Shown here: positions 24,834-33,312 of the stretch, one piece after another | Layout of the letters: every line of letters begins with the position of its first letter | Numbering within the stretch: the first letter of the stretch is position 1 | The notes under the pieces: generated by a model | Database searches by the model: none | The model's input: the letters and a program-made list of their open reading frames with translations, nothing else | Told to the model about the DNA's origin: nothing | Made by a program: the position numbers and the translations under genes | Source: 73-13 sp035556075 | GTDB taxonomy: Bacteria; Actinomycetota; Actinomycetes; Actinomycetales; Microbacteriaceae | Reading direction: 5' to 3' | NCBI GenBank assembly: GCA_035556075.1 | Contig: DATMFQ010000041.1 | Coordinates: forward strand, 1 to 64,000 | DNA: 64,000 nt

Positions 24834-25175
24834 GTGACCGAGCTCCCGACCGTGACCTGGGTGGCCATCCCGGATATCGCCGCGCGTTTTGACCTCAAGA
24901 TCAGTCAGGTGCACCGACTCATCGAGGAGCACAGCCTGCTCGCGCGACGTATCGAGGGCGTCCGGAAGGTCCCGGAGGCGTTCCTCGGTGAGACCGAGCC
25001 GATGCGTGAGCTGCGCGGCACGGTGCTGCTGCTCCTGGACGCGGGCTTCAGTGAGGAGGAGGCGCTCGACTGGCTGCTGGCACCGGAAGCCAGTCTCGGC
25101 GTGAGCCCGATCGCGGCGCTCCGGCTCGGGCGCAAGGCCGAGGTGCGTCGCGTCGCGCAGGCCCTCGCCTTCTGA
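24834..25175 (+). CDS. Rv2175c-type winged-helix DNA-binding protein
   Basis: 113 residues. The N-terminal HTH reads WVAIPDIAARFDLKISQVHRLI, followed by the family's C-terminal part (PEAFLGETEPMRELRGTVLLLLDAGFSEEEALDWLL). In M. tuberculosis the homologue is a DNA-binding substrate of PknL, and here it is also divergent from the pknL-lysM unit. Start GTG 24834 is preferred: CACGAT, a weak -10-like box, lies 6 bases before it, and the preceding frame encodes no family sequence. Target genes are unknown. Confidence 0.85.
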   Translation: MTELPTVTWVAIPDIAARFDLKISQVHRLIEEHSLLARRIEGVRKVPEAFLGETEPMRELRGTVLLLLDAGFSEEEALDWLLAPEASLGVSPIAALRLGRKAEVRRVAQALAF

Positions 25176-25194
25176 CCCCGACGAATCAGGCGGT

Positions 25195-26307
25195 TCAGGC
25201 GGAGCGCTTGGCGACGGCGTCCGCGAGCGCGCGGAGTTCCGCCTTCGCCGCCGGGGCGATCCGCGCGTCCCCGAGCACCTCGAGTGCCTGGGCGAGGCTG
25301 TGCTCGATCGCCCGCTCGACGCGGTCGACTGCGCCACACGCCACGAGCGTCTGCCGGAGCATGCTGATCTGCTCGTCGTCGAGTGTCGGGTCACCGAGCA
25401 GGTCGTCGAGCAGTGAGCGGGCCGAGGCCGGCAGCTTGCCGCGGGCGACCGCGATGAGCACCGTGCGCTTGCCCTCCCGCAGGTCGTCCCCGGCCGGTTT
25501 GCCGGTGACCTTGGGGTCGCCGAAGACCCCGAGGAGATCGTCGCGGAGCTGGAACGCGACGCCGAGGGGCACGCCGTAGCGTCGCAGCGATTCGACCTGC
25601 GCCTCGTCGGCGCCACCGAGCAGCGCGCCGATGACGAGGGGCGCCTCGACGGAGTATTTCGCCGACTTGTAGATGACGACCTTCTGCGCGCGGGCGGCGG
25701 CTTCCGCGTCGGACTGCGCGATCCAGGCGTGCTCCTCGAGCACGTCAAGGTACTGACCGAGCGTCACCTCCGCTCGCATGGTCGCGAACTCGGTCCGCGC
25801 GGCAGCCGCGGTTGGGCCGAATTCGGCGGTGGCGATGGCGAAGAGCTCGTCGCTCCAGCTCAGCAGCAGGTCGCCGAGCAGCAGCGCGGCCGCCTGGCCG
25901 AAGCGCTCGGCGTCGCGGGCCCAGCCGGAGTCGCGATGCAGCCGCGCGAAGTACTCGTGGGCCGCCGGTGCCCCGCGGCGCACGGCCGAGCGATCGATGA
26001 TGTCATCGTGGACGAGGGCCGCGGCGTGGAGCAGCTCGAGCGCCGCGGCGACGCGCACGACGCGGTTGCGGCCGACGTGATCCTCCGACTCGGGCATCGG
26101 GTCGATCGGGTCCGGCAGCTGGGTCGCGCGCCAGCCCCAGTAGCAGAACCGGGCGCGGAATCGCTTGCCGCCAGACACGAGGGCGCGCGCCGCGGCGGCG
26201 ACGGGCGCGAGGTCGTCGGAGATGTCGGCGAGCCGACGCTCGCGTTCGCTGAGGAATGCGTCGAGCGCGTCCTGCACCAGATCCGTGAGGTGCTCGCCGG
26301 TCGCCAT
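25195..26307 (-). CDS. idsA: Polyprenyl (geranylgeranyl-type) diphosphate synthase
   Basis: 370 residues. The first aspartate-rich motif is VHDDIIDRS and the second is FQLRDDLLGVFGD, which bind the allylic diphosphate with magnesium. GGKRFRARFCYWG is the typical N-terminal binding stretch. It makes a medium-chain isoprenoid diphosphate, for example for menaquinone or carotenoids; chain length cannot be told. ATG 26307 is supported by a minus-strand TAAGCT 6 bases upstream. It converges with the Rv2175c-like gene. Position is equivalent to idsA2 in mycobacteria. Confidence 0.92.
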   Translation of the reverse strand: MATGEHLTDLVQDALDAFLSERERRLADISDDLAPVAAAARALVSGGKRFRARFCYWGWRATQLPDPIDPMPESEDHVGRNRVVRVAAALELLHAAALVHDDIIDRSAVRRGAPAAHEYFARLHRDSGWARDAERFGQAAALLLGDLLLSWSDELFAIATAEFGPTAAAARTEFATMRAEVTLGQYLDVLEEHAWIAQSDAEAAARAQKVVIYKSAKYSVEAPLVIGALLGGADEAQVESLRRYGVPLGVAFQLRDDLLGVFGDPKVTGKPAGDDLREGKRTVLIAVARGKLPASARSLLDDLLGDPTLDDEQISMLRQTLVACGAVDRVERAIEHSLAQALEVLGDARIAPAAKAELRALADAVAKRSA

Positions 26308-26313
26308 GGCACC

Positions 26314-26319
26314 AGCTTA
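26314..26319 (-). promoter_or_regulatory. Leaderless-type -10 box, idsA
   Basis: The minus strand reads TAAGCT followed by GGTGCC and ATG 26307, a 6-base spacer. Confidence 0.55.
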
Positions 26320-26378
26320 GGTCGCGGCTCGCGAGTGGGATCCTGCTGTGAGGCTCGCCGTCTCCCAGGCGTCCGGCG

Positions 26379-26384
26379 TATCAT
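26379..26384 (+). promoter_or_regulatory. Leaderless-type -10 box, DUF3040 gene
   Basis: TATCAT, then CGGCCC, then ATG 26391: a 6-base spacer and no ribosome site. Confidence 0.55.
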
Positions 26385-26390
26385 CGGCCC

Positions 26391-26756
26391 ATGGCCCTGT
26401 CTGAGCACGAGCAGCGACTGCTTGAGGAGATGGAGCGCAACTTCCACCTGAACGGTCCGGAGTCCGCTCCGATTGGTCGCGGCCAGGTCGACTACACGGC
26501 TGTCACGATCGGGGCGCTCGTCGTCGTCGCCGGCATCGCGCTCGCGGTCATCGGCGTTGCGAGCCAGATGTGGTGGTTGGGCATCGTGGGCTTCGTCATC
26601 ATGTTCGGCGGTGCGCTGCTCATGCTGCGCCGTCGGGCGAGCGCGAGCGACGCGGCACCGCGCGCGGGACGCGAGCCCCGGGGTGGCAACGAATTCATGA
26701 CGGCGTTTGAACGGCGCTGGGATCAGCGACAGGACCGCCGGGACGACGCCGAGTGA
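26391..26756 (+). CDS. DUF3040 small membrane protein
   Basis: 121 residues. The N-terminus MALSEHEQRLLEEMERN is the hallmark of DUF3040. Two close membrane helices follow (AVTIGALVVVAGIALAVIGV and WLGIVGFVIMFGGALLML), then a charged tail. DUF3040 proteins commonly lie just before mraZ in actinobacteria, as here, but their role is unknown; a link to division or the envelope is only suggested by position. A strong terminator follows, so it is not part of the dcw transcript. Confidence 0.9.
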   Translation: MALSEHEQRLLEEMERNFHLNGPESAPIGRGQVDYTAVTIGALVVVAGIALAVIGVASQMWWLGIVGFVIMFGGALLMLRRRASASDAAPRAGREPRGGNEFMTAFERRWDQRQDRRDDAE

Positions 26757-26794
26757 TGTCGTAGGCCCCGGCGGGCGATTCGTCCTCCACCACT

Positions 26795-26822
26795 GAGAAC
26801 CCCTGAGAAATCAGGGGTTTTC
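26795..26822 (+). terminator. Rho-independent terminator after the DUF3040 gene
   Basis: AACCCCTGA (26798-26806) and TCAGGGGTT (26811-26819) form a perfect 9-bp stem with a GAAA tetraloop. It extends to 12 pairs and runs into TTTTC. This is the clearest intrinsic terminator in the window and insulates the mraZ promoter. Confidence 0.88.
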
Positions 26823-26859
26823 TGCATTTCTGGCGTGTCGAACTCGCGGAAATGTCTCG

Positions 26860-26890
26860 TAAAGTGGAGGAAAGTGGAGTAAAGTGGAGT
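26860..26890 (+). promoter_or_regulatory. MraZ operator: three tandem 10-bp repeats over the mraZ promoter
   Basis: Three uninterrupted copies AAAGTGGAGG, AAAGTGGAGT and AAAGTGGAGT fill 26861-26890. MraZ is known to bind head-to-tail repeats at 10-bp spacing. TAAAGT (26860-26865), a -10 candidate with TGTCGA about 18 bases upstream, overlaps the first repeat, so binding would block RNA polymerase. Confidence 0.85.
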
Positions 26891-26929
26891 GCACCAGAGG
26901 ACAGGCCGGAACCGAAGGGGGTCACGCGG

Positions 26930-27361
26930 ATGCTGCTCGGCACCTACGCCCCCAAGCTCGACGACAAGGGCCGCGTCATCCTCCCGGCACGATTCCGCGA
27001 CGAGCTCGCCGGCGGGGTCGTCATCACGCGCGGCCAGGAGCGCTGCCTCTACGTATTCCCGGAGCGGGAGTTCGGGGGCTTCCACGAACGAATCCGGCAG
27101 GCACCCGTCTCCTCGAAGCAGGTCCGTGACTATACCCGGCTGCTGCTGGCCGGTGCGCATCAGGAGCGACCCGACGCCCAGCACCGCATCACGATTCCTC
27201 CGGCGCTGCGCGCCTACGCGGGGCTCGAGCGCGAGCTGACGGTCAACGGCGTCGGCAGCCGAGCCGAGATCTGGGACACCGAGACGTGGGAGGCGTACTA
27301 CGCCGACGTCGAGGACGAGTTCGTCAATGTCGCGGAGGAGGTGATCCCCGGCCTCCTCTAG
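26930..27361 (+). CDS. mraZ: Transcriptional regulator MraZ
   Basis: 143 residues with two SpoVT/AbrB-like MraZ folds. The first starts LLGTYAPKLDDKGRVILPARFR and the second contains RPDAQHRITIPPALRAYA. It is the usual first gene of the division/wall cluster and represses it by binding tandem repeats, which are present 40 bases upstream. The start is ATG 26930, after GAAGGGGG; the open frame extends further upstream through the operator and cannot be coding. It is separated from rsmH by about 95 bases with a hairpin. Confidence 0.95.
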   Translation: MLLGTYAPKLDDKGRVILPARFRDELAGGVVITRGQERCLYVFPEREFGGFHERIRQAPVSSKQVRDYTRLLLAGAHQERPDAQHRITIPPALRAYAGLERELTVNGVGSRAEIWDTETWEAYYADVEDEFVNVAEEVIPGLL

Positions 27362-27389
27362 CGCCTGGGCGCCGACCCCCGGCCGCAGC

Positions 27390-27414
27390 CCTGACTCCCT
27401 TCCCCTGAGTCAGG
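27390..27414 (+). terminator. Hairpin between mraZ and rsmH
   Basis: CCTGACTC (27390-27397) and GAGTCAGG (27407-27414) form a perfect 8-bp stem with a 9-base loop. TCGTGC follows with no T-tract. It may reduce read-through or stabilise the mraZ end rather than fully terminate. Confidence 0.4.
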
Positions 27415-27456
27415 TCGTGCGGAAGGGGATCGGCATCCGGGAGCCGGCCCACCCCC

Positions 27457-28428
27457 ATGGTCGACGAGATCCACACCCCCGTCCTCCTCGAGCGCACGCT
27501 CGAGCTGCTGTCGCCCGCGCTCGGGCGCGACGGCGCCACCGTCCTTGACGGCACCCTCGGCATGGGCGGCCACGCGGCGGCGATGCTCCGTGCCTTCCCC
27601 GGACTCCGGGTCATCGGCATCGACCGCGACCAGGATGCGATCGCGATCGCCCGGCAGCGGCTGGCCTTCGCGGCCGATCGGGTGACGATCGTCCACGCGG
27701 TGTACGACGAGATCGCGCTCGCGCTGCGCACCGCCGGGGTCGACCGCGTCGCGGGCGTGCTGCTCGACCTCGGCGTCTCCTCGCTGCAGCTCGACGAGGC
27801 CGAGCGAGGCTTCGCCTACTCGCGCGACGCGCCGCTGGACATGCGCATGGATCGCAGCAGCGGGCCGACCGCGGCGACCATCATCGCGGAGTACACGGAG
27901 GGGCAGCTCCGGCGCATCTTCGAGGAATACGGCGAGGAGAAGCTCTCGCGCCGGTACGCCCAGCGGATCGTCGCCTCCCGCGAAGCTGAGCCGATCCTCA
28001 CGAGCGCGCGGCTCGTCGACATCATCACCGAGGCCACCCCCGCGGCGGCCCGCCGGGCGGGACACCCAGCCAAGCGGGTCTTTCAGGCGCTGCGCATCGA
28101 GGTGAACGGCGAGCTCGACGCGCTCCGGCGCGCCATGCCCGCGGCCCTCGACGCCCTCGAGGTCGGTGGCCGGATCGTCGTCCTCGCGTATCAGTCCCTC
28201 GAGGACCGCATCGTCAAGCGTGAGCTCGCCGCCAGGAGCGCCTCGACGGCACCCGCCGGGCTGCCGGTCGAACTGCCCGAGCACCGGCCGGAATTCCGGC
28301 TGCTCGTGCGCGGCGCCGAGCTCGCCGACGACGCCGAGCGCTCCCGGAATCCGCGTGCGACGCCCGTGCGCCTGCGCGCGGCCGAGCGACTCCGCGAACT
28401 CCACCCGACACGTCGGGAGGCGGCATGA
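27457..28428 (+). CDS. rsmH: 16S rRNA m4C1402 methyltransferase RsmH (MraW)
   Basis: 323 residues. HTPVLLERTLELL opens the protein, followed by the AdoMet-binding LDGTLGMGGHA and IGIDRDQDA. It methylates N4 of C1402 in 16S rRNA using AdoMet. GVLLDLGVSSLQLDEAERGFAY and the C-terminal VLAYQSLEDRIVKRE are family signatures. ATG 27457 has only a weak ribosome site (GGGAG 12 bases before). Its last four bases overlap the ftsL start (ATGA), so translation is coupled. Confidence 0.95.
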   Translation: MVDEIHTPVLLERTLELLSPALGRDGATVLDGTLGMGGHAAAMLRAFPGLRVIGIDRDQDAIAIARQRLAFAADRVTIVHAVYDEIALALRTAGVDRVAGVLLDLGVSSLQLDEAERGFAYSRDAPLDMRMDRSSGPTAATIIAEYTEGQLRRIFEEYGEEKLSRRYAQRIVASREAEPILTSARLVDIITEATPAAARRAGHPAKRVFQALRIEVNGELDALRRAMPAALDALEVGGRIVVLAYQSLEDRIVKRELAARSASTAPAGLPVELPEHRPEFRLLVRGAELADDAERSRNPRATPVRLRAAERLRELHPTRREAA

Positions 28429-29054
28429 ACACGGCACAGGTGCCACGGATCCGCCCAGCCGCACCGCAGCAGCCGGCGCGGCGCTTCGAGATCGTCACCC
28501 CCGCCGCACAGCGCAAGGCCCGCCCCAAGGTCCTCCACGCGATCGTCGCGGTGGTTGGGGCGCTCGCCATCGTCGGCCTCCAGCTGCTCATCTCCATCTG
28601 GATCACGGGAGGGCAGTACCGCATCGCGGAGCTCCAGGACGAGCAGCGCGCGCTCGTGCGCCAGGCGGAGTCGCTCAGCGAGCAGCTCGAGATCCGCGGC
28701 TCGACCCAGTACCTCGGCTACGCGGCGACGAGCCTCGGCATGGTGCCTGCGCGCTCGCTCTTCACCCTCGACATGTCGACCGGGAGCTACTTCGCGCTGC
28801 CGGGCACGAGCGACGTCCTCGGCTGTGCCGGTGGCTGCGGCCTCGCGGCGAACGAGCTCGTCAAAGGTCTGCCGCTGCCGCAGCGCCCGAGCGCCGCGGC
28901 AGCCGCTGAACCGGCCGCTGCGGGAACCGCGGATCCGGGTGCCGGGGAGGCCGCGGATGCCGCCGTGCCGACGATTCCCGGCGCCGAGCCGGAGACGGTT
29001 GACCCGGATGTGCCAGTCGCTGCCGAGACCCTGCCGGGTGTGGTGACACGATGA
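28425..29054 (+). CDS. ftsL: FtsL-like division protein
   Basis: 209 residues. A basic cytoplasmic N-terminus, one membrane helix (VLHAIVAVVGALAIVGLQLLIS), a short extracellular coiled coil (RIAELQDEQRALVRQAESLSEQLE), then STQYLGYAATSLGMVPA, which is the typical FtsL end. A long Ala/Pro/Glu-rich tail follows. FtsL partners FtsQ and FtsB at the septum and helps activate FtsW/FtsI. Identification rests on topology and position between rsmH and ftsI rather than strong sequence motifs. Confidence 0.8.
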   Translation: MNTAQVPRIRPAAPQQPARRFEIVTPAAQRKARPKVLHAIVAVVGALAIVGLQLLISIWITGGQYRIAELQDEQRALVRQAESLSEQLEIRGSTQYLGYAATSLGMVPARSLFTLDMSTGSYFALPGTSDVLGCAGGCGLAANELVKGLPLPQRPSAAAAAEPAAAGTADPGAGEAADAAVPTIPGAEPETVDPDVPVAAETLPGVVTR

Positions 29055-29058
29055 GGCC

Positions 29059-30804
29059 GTGCCCGTGACCCGACCCGATACCAGCCGCACGGCCCGCCGC
29101 GCGGGGGCTCGGGCCATCAGTGTCCTCGTCATCGTCGCGATCGTCGTCATCGCATTCGTCGTGCGGCTCGTCGATATCCAGGTCGTCTCGGCCGCGACGT
29201 ACACGGACGAGGCGAAGGACCGGCGGGCGCTCGAGGCGACCGTCTACGGCACCCGGGGAGACATCCTCGACACGAATGGGCAGGTGCTCGCCGACAGCGT
29301 CGAGCGCTACGACATCACCGTGTCACCTCGCGTCGCGCTCGGCTACACCGACATGAACGGTCCCGTCGAGCCGTACCTGGCGGGCATCGCCTCCGTGACG
29401 GGACAGAGCGTCGCCGAGCTCGATGCGACCCTCCGGGCCGACCCCGACTCCGACTATGCCGTGCTGTCGAAGGGACTCACGCTCGACGAGTACCTTGCCG
29501 TGCACGAGCTCGGCATTCCCTGGGTCATTGGCGTCCGCGTCCCCGGGCGGACCTACCCGAACGGGGCGATCGCGGGCAACATCGTCGGCTTCCTTGGCAC
29601 CGACGAGCCGCTCGCCGGCATCGAGCAGATGATGGATCAATGCCTCGCCGGACAGGACGGGCTCGTCAGCTATGAGCGCGGTGCGGACGGTGTCCGACTG
29701 CCGGACACCGAGGTCGTCGAGGTCGACGCGGTCGACGGCGCTGACGTCACGCTGACGATCGACCGCGACCTGCAGTGGACGGTCATGGAGCGCCTCGCCG
29801 CCGGGGTGAGCATGACCGGGGCCGAATGGGGGCAGGCGATCGTCGTGCGCATCGCCGACGGCGCCATCATGTCGCTCGCGGACTGGCCCACCTTCGACCC
29901 GAACGAGTTCCAGACCGCGACGGTCACCGGGTCCCGCGCCTTCACGACCCCGTATGAGCCGGGCTCGATCATGAAGCCGATCACCTTCGCGCTGCTGCTG
30001 GACCAGCGGGCGATGGCCCCTGAAACCCCGGTCGATGCCACCTGGATCCAGGACTACGGCGAGGGTGGCACGCTGTACGACTTCGGCTGGCACCCCGCCG
30101 ATCTGACCGCGGCCGGCGTGCTCGCGATCTCCTCGAATACCGGCACGGCAAACCTCGCCCAGCTCATCCCGGACGAGCTGCGTCGGCAGTACATGCTCAA
30201 CTTCGGTCTCGGCGATGTCACCGACGTGCATTTCCCCGGCGAATCCGCGGGCATTCTCGGTGAGTACTGGGACGAACGCACGCGGCTCAACGTCTCCTTC
30301 GGTGCGGGCATCGCCACGACGATCATGCAGATCGCCGGCGCCTATGTCGGGATCGGCAATGACGGGCTGCGCCTGCCCCTCAAACTGGTCGAGAACTGCA
30401 CCTACCCCGACGGCACCGTCGTCGAGCCCGAGCGTGCCGAGCCGATCCAGGTCATCGACCAGTACGCGGCGCACACGACGATCGATCTCATGGAAGGGGT
30501 CCAGGCCTACTACCTCGGCACCGGCACCGATGTGGACCTGCCCGGGTACCGACTCGCCGTGAAGTCCGGCACCGCGACCGTCGCTGAGGGCGGCGTGTAC
30601 GGCGACAAGTCGACCGTCTCCTACGTCGGCCTCGCCCCGGCCGAGGACCCGGAATACATCGTCGTCACCTCGCTCGGCCTGCCCTACGGCGGCACCTCCG
30701 ATCTGGCTGCCCCAGTGATGCGCGACATCATGTCGCATACACTCACGCGGTACCGTGTGCCCCCGTCGACCGGTGAGCGCACCCACTACTCCCTCTACTG
30801 GTAG
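29059..30804 (+). CDS. ftsI: Septal penicillin-binding protein (FtsI/PBP3, transpeptidase)
   Basis: 581 residues. The N-terminal anchor helix is VLVIVAIVVIAFVVRLVDIQVV; a dimerisation region follows, with the transpeptidase behind. Its three motifs are SIMK (catalytic Ser, in EPGSIMKP), SSN (in ISSNTGT) and KSGT. It cross-links septal peptidoglycan with FtsW. GTG 29059 follows the ftsL stop by 4 bases; GTG 29065 is possible. Unusually, murF follows directly and no murE lies between them. Confidence 0.94.
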   Translation: MPVTRPDTSRTARRAGARAISVLVIVAIVVIAFVVRLVDIQVVSAATYTDEAKDRRALEATVYGTRGDILDTNGQVLADSVERYDITVSPRVALGYTDMNGPVEPYLAGIASVTGQSVAELDATLRADPDSDYAVLSKGLTLDEYLAVHELGIPWVIGVRVPGRTYPNGAIAGNIVGFLGTDEPLAGIEQMMDQCLAGQDGLVSYERGADGVRLPDTEVVEVDAVDGADVTLTIDRDLQWTVMERLAAGVSMTGAEWGQAIVVRIADGAIMSLADWPTFDPNEFQTATVTGSRAFTTPYEPGSIMKPITFALLLDQRAMAPETPVDATWIQDYGEGGTLYDFGWHPADLTAAGVLAISSNTGTANLAQLIPDELRRQYMLNFGLGDVTDVHFPGESAGILGEYWDERTRLNVSFGAGIATTIMQIAGAYVGIGNDGLRLPLKLVENCTYPDGTVVEPERAEPIQVIDQYAAHTTIDLMEGVQAYYLGTGTDVDLPGYRLAVKSGTATVAEGGVYGDKSTVSYVGLAPAEDPEYIVVTSLGLPYGGTSDLAAPVMRDIMSHTLTRYRVPPSTGERTHYSLYW

Positions 30805-30811
30805 GCCAGGC

Positions 30812-32215
30812 ATGATTCGATTGCGCACCGCGGAGATCGCCGCGATCGTCGGCGGCACGCTGCATGGCGATGGCGCTCGCCTCGTGACGGGGGAGGTGCA
30901 GACGGACTCACGGCGGGTGGGCGACGGCGACGTCTTCATCGCCATGCCGGGCGAGGTCACCGATGGGCACCGTTTCGCCGCCGCCGCCGTGACGGCCGGG
31001 GCGAGCCTCGTCATCGCCGAGCAACCGCTCGAGCTGGACGTCCCGGTCATCGTCGTCCCGCGTGGCCTCGACGCGCTCTGGTCGCTCGCCCGCGAGGTCG
31101 TCGCCCGCGTGCGCGCCGCCGGCGGGCTGCGCATCGTCTCGGTGACCGGGTCAAACGGCAAGACGACCACGAAGAATCTGCTCCGCGCCGCGCTGTCGGC
31201 CGCGGGTGCGACCGTCGCCCCCGTCGGCTCCTTCAACAACCACGTCGGCACCCCCATGACGATGCTGCGTGTGACGTCCGACACCCGGTACCTCGTCCTC
31301 GAGCTCGGTGCCGACGCCGAGGGGGAGATCGCGGCCATGACGACGCTCGCGGTGCCCGACGTCGCGATCGTGCTCAAGGTCGGGACCGCGCACATCGGCG
31401 AATTCGGGGGGCAGGCCGCCATCGCGCGGGCAAAATCCGAGCTCGTCCAACCACTGCCGACCGACGCCGTCGCGGTGCTCAACCGGGATGACCCGCTCGT
31501 CGCCGCGATGGCGGCGCAGACCCAGGCCCGCATCGTCTGGTTCGCGCCGGACGGCATTGGCGCGGACCCGGCGACCTGGTCGGCGGGCCCACGCAGCATC
31601 GATCTTGCGGGCACCGCATTCACCCTGCGTCATGACGGTCAGGAGCGGCAGGTGCGCGTCCCCATCATCGGCGAGCACCACGTCGCGAACGCGCTCGCCG
31701 CGCTCGCCGCCACCGTCGAGCTCGGCGTCGACCTTGACACGGCCATCGCGGCCATCGCCGAGCTGCCGGAGGTCGAGCGCTGGCGGATGGAGGTGCTGCC
31801 CGCCCCGGGGGGCTGGACCGTCATCAACGACGCGTACAACGCGAGTCCCGAGTCGATGGCCGCAGCGCTGCGCACCCTCGCCGAGCTCACCCGAGGGCGC
31901 TCCCGCGCGATCGCGGTGCTCGGGGAGATGGCGGAGCTCGGGGACTGGGGCCTCGAGGCCCACGACCAGATCGGTCGCCAGGTCGTGCGGCTCAATGTCG
32001 ATCGGCTGCTCGTCGTCGGAGTGCGGGCGCGGGCGATGCACCTCGCCGCGGTGCAGGAAGGCTCCTGGGGCGGAGAGTCGATCCACGTCGACACGCCCGA
32101 CGAGGCCTACGATGTGCTCCGTGGACTGCTCGAGCCTGGTGACGTCGTGCTCGTGAAGTCGTCGAACTCGGCCGGGCTCCGGCTCCTCGGCGACCGGCTG
32201 GCGGACCGGCCGTGA
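30812..32215 (+). CDS. murF: UDP-MurNAc-tripeptide D-Ala-D-Ala ligase MurF
   Basis: 467 residues. The ATP-binding motif is VTGSNGKTTTKN, then GSFNNHVGTPMT (the MurF form of the substrate loop), LELGAD, and INDAYNASPESM near the C-terminus. It adds D-Ala-D-Ala to the UDP-MurNAc tripeptide. ATG 30812 is preferred over an upstream frame start because the Mur N-terminal domain begins there. It shares four bases with mraY (GTGA). It needs the MurE product, yet no murE is seen in this cluster. Confidence 0.95.
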   Translation: MIRLRTAEIAAIVGGTLHGDGARLVTGEVQTDSRRVGDGDVFIAMPGEVTDGHRFAAAAVTAGASLVIAEQPLELDVPVIVVPRGLDALWSLAREVVARVRAAGGLRIVSVTGSNGKTTTKNLLRAALSAAGATVAPVGSFNNHVGTPMTMLRVTSDTRYLVLELGADAEGEIAAMTTLAVPDVAIVLKVGTAHIGEFGGQAAIARAKSELVQPLPTDAVAVLNRDDPLVAAMAAQTQARIVWFAPDGIGADPATWSAGPRSIDLAGTAFTLRHDGQERQVRVPIIGEHHVANALAALAATVELGVDLDTAIAAIAELPEVERWRMEVLPAPGGWTVINDAYNASPESMAAALRTLAELTRGRSRAIAVLGEMAELGDWGLEAHDQIGRQVVRLNVDRLLVVGVRARAMHLAAVQEGSWGGESIHVDTPDEAYDVLRGLLEPGDVVLVKSSNSAGLRLLGDRLADRP

Positions 32216-33312
32216 TCGCCCTCCTCTTTGCTGCCGCGATCGCGTTCCTGTTCACGATCATCTGCACACCACTGTTCGCCAAGCTCTTCCGTCGGATCGG
32301 CTGGGGGCAGTACATCAACGCGGACGGCCCACACACCCACGCGGTCAAGCGCGGCACCCCGACGATGGGCGGGCTCGTCTTCATCGTGGGTGCAGGGATC
32401 GGCTATCTCCTCGCGCACCTCATCGCCGGGGATCACGCGACGATCTCGGGGCTCCTGGTCTTCTATCTCATGGTGGGGCTGGGCATCGTCGGGTTCATCG
32501 ATGACTTCATCAAGACGCATCGGCGGCGCAGCCTCGGGCTGAGTCCGCTCGGGAAGGTCATCGGCCAGGTCGTCGTGGCGGGCGGCTTCGCGGCGCTCGC
32601 CCTCAACTTCCGGGATGAGAACGGCCTGACCCCGGCCTCAACGATGATCTCCGGGCTGCGGGACATCGCCTGGCTCGATCTCGCCACCTTCGGGATCGTC
32701 ATCGGTGCGTTGCTGTTCACCGCGTGGGTCACGCTCATCATCGTTGGCACGTCCAACGGGGTGAACCTCACCGATGGACTTGACGGGCTCGCGACGGGCT
32801 CCTCCATTTTCGCCTTCATCGCCTACATCGTCATCTGCTTCTGGCAGCTGCAGCAGTGGTGCTACGGCGCGAGCGACCGCATCGTCCTCGAGGCGTGCTA
32901 CGAGGTGCGCGACCCGCTCGACCTTGCGGTCGCGGCCTCGGCGATCGTCGGTGCGCTCATCGGCTTCCTCTGGTACAACACCTCGCCCGCCCAGATCTTC
33001 ATGGGCGACACCGGCTCGCTCGCCCTCGGCGGCGGGCTCGCCGCCCTCGCGGTGCTGAGCCGCACCGAGCTCCTGCTCGTCCTCATCGGCGGCCTCTTCG
33101 TCATCGAGGCCGGCTCGGTCATCATGCAGCGCACCTACTTCAAGCTCACCCGCGGCAAACGCATCCTCAAGGCCAGTCCGTTGCATCACCATTTCGAGAT
33201 GCTCGGCTGGGGCGAGGTGACCGTGGTCGTGCGCTTCTGGATCATCACGGCCCTGTTCGTCGGCGGCGCCGTCGGGCTCTTCTACCTCGAGTGGGCGACG
33301 AGGGCACTGTGA
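32212..33312 (+). CDS. mraY: Phospho-MurNAc-pentapeptide transferase MraY
   Basis: 366 residues with about ten membrane helices. KRGTPTMGGL, GFIDDFIK (catalytic aspartates), NLTDGLDGLATG, NTSPAQIFMGDTGSLALGG, and LHHHFE are the family's conserved loops. It transfers phospho-MurNAc-pentapeptide to undecaprenyl phosphate to make lipid I at the cytoplasmic membrane. GTG 32212 overlaps the murF stop. Its own stop overlaps the murD GTG, so murF-mraY-murD are translationally coupled. Confidence 0.96.
   Translation: MIALLFAAAIAFLFTIICTPLFAKLFRRIGWGQYINADGPHTHAVKRGTPTMGGLVFIVGAGIGYLLAHLIAGDHATISGLLVFYLMVGLGIVGFIDDFIKTHRRRSLGLSPLGKVIGQVVVAGGFAALALNFRDENGLTPASTMISGLRDIAWLDLATFGIVIGALLFTAWVTLIIVGTSNGVNLTDGLDGLATGSSIFAFIAYIVICFWQLQQWCYGASDRIVLEACYEVRDPLDLAVAASAIVGALIGFLWYNTSPAQIFMGDTGSLALGGGLAALAVLSRTELLLVLIGGLFVIEAGSVIMQRTYFKLTRGKRILKASPLHHHFEMLGWGEVTVVVRFWIITALFVGGAVGLFYLEWATRAL

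Noticed and set aside
26861..26890. Short tandem repeats that could suggest a CRISPR or minisatellite
   Set aside because: Only three 10-bp units with no spacers, lying at the mraZ promoter in the pattern MraZ binds. An operator explains them.
32856..33308. Long N-terminal extension of MurD
   Set aside because: The frame is open only because it runs through mraY in another phase. The GTG at 33309 overlaps the mraY stop and matches where MurD proteins begin.
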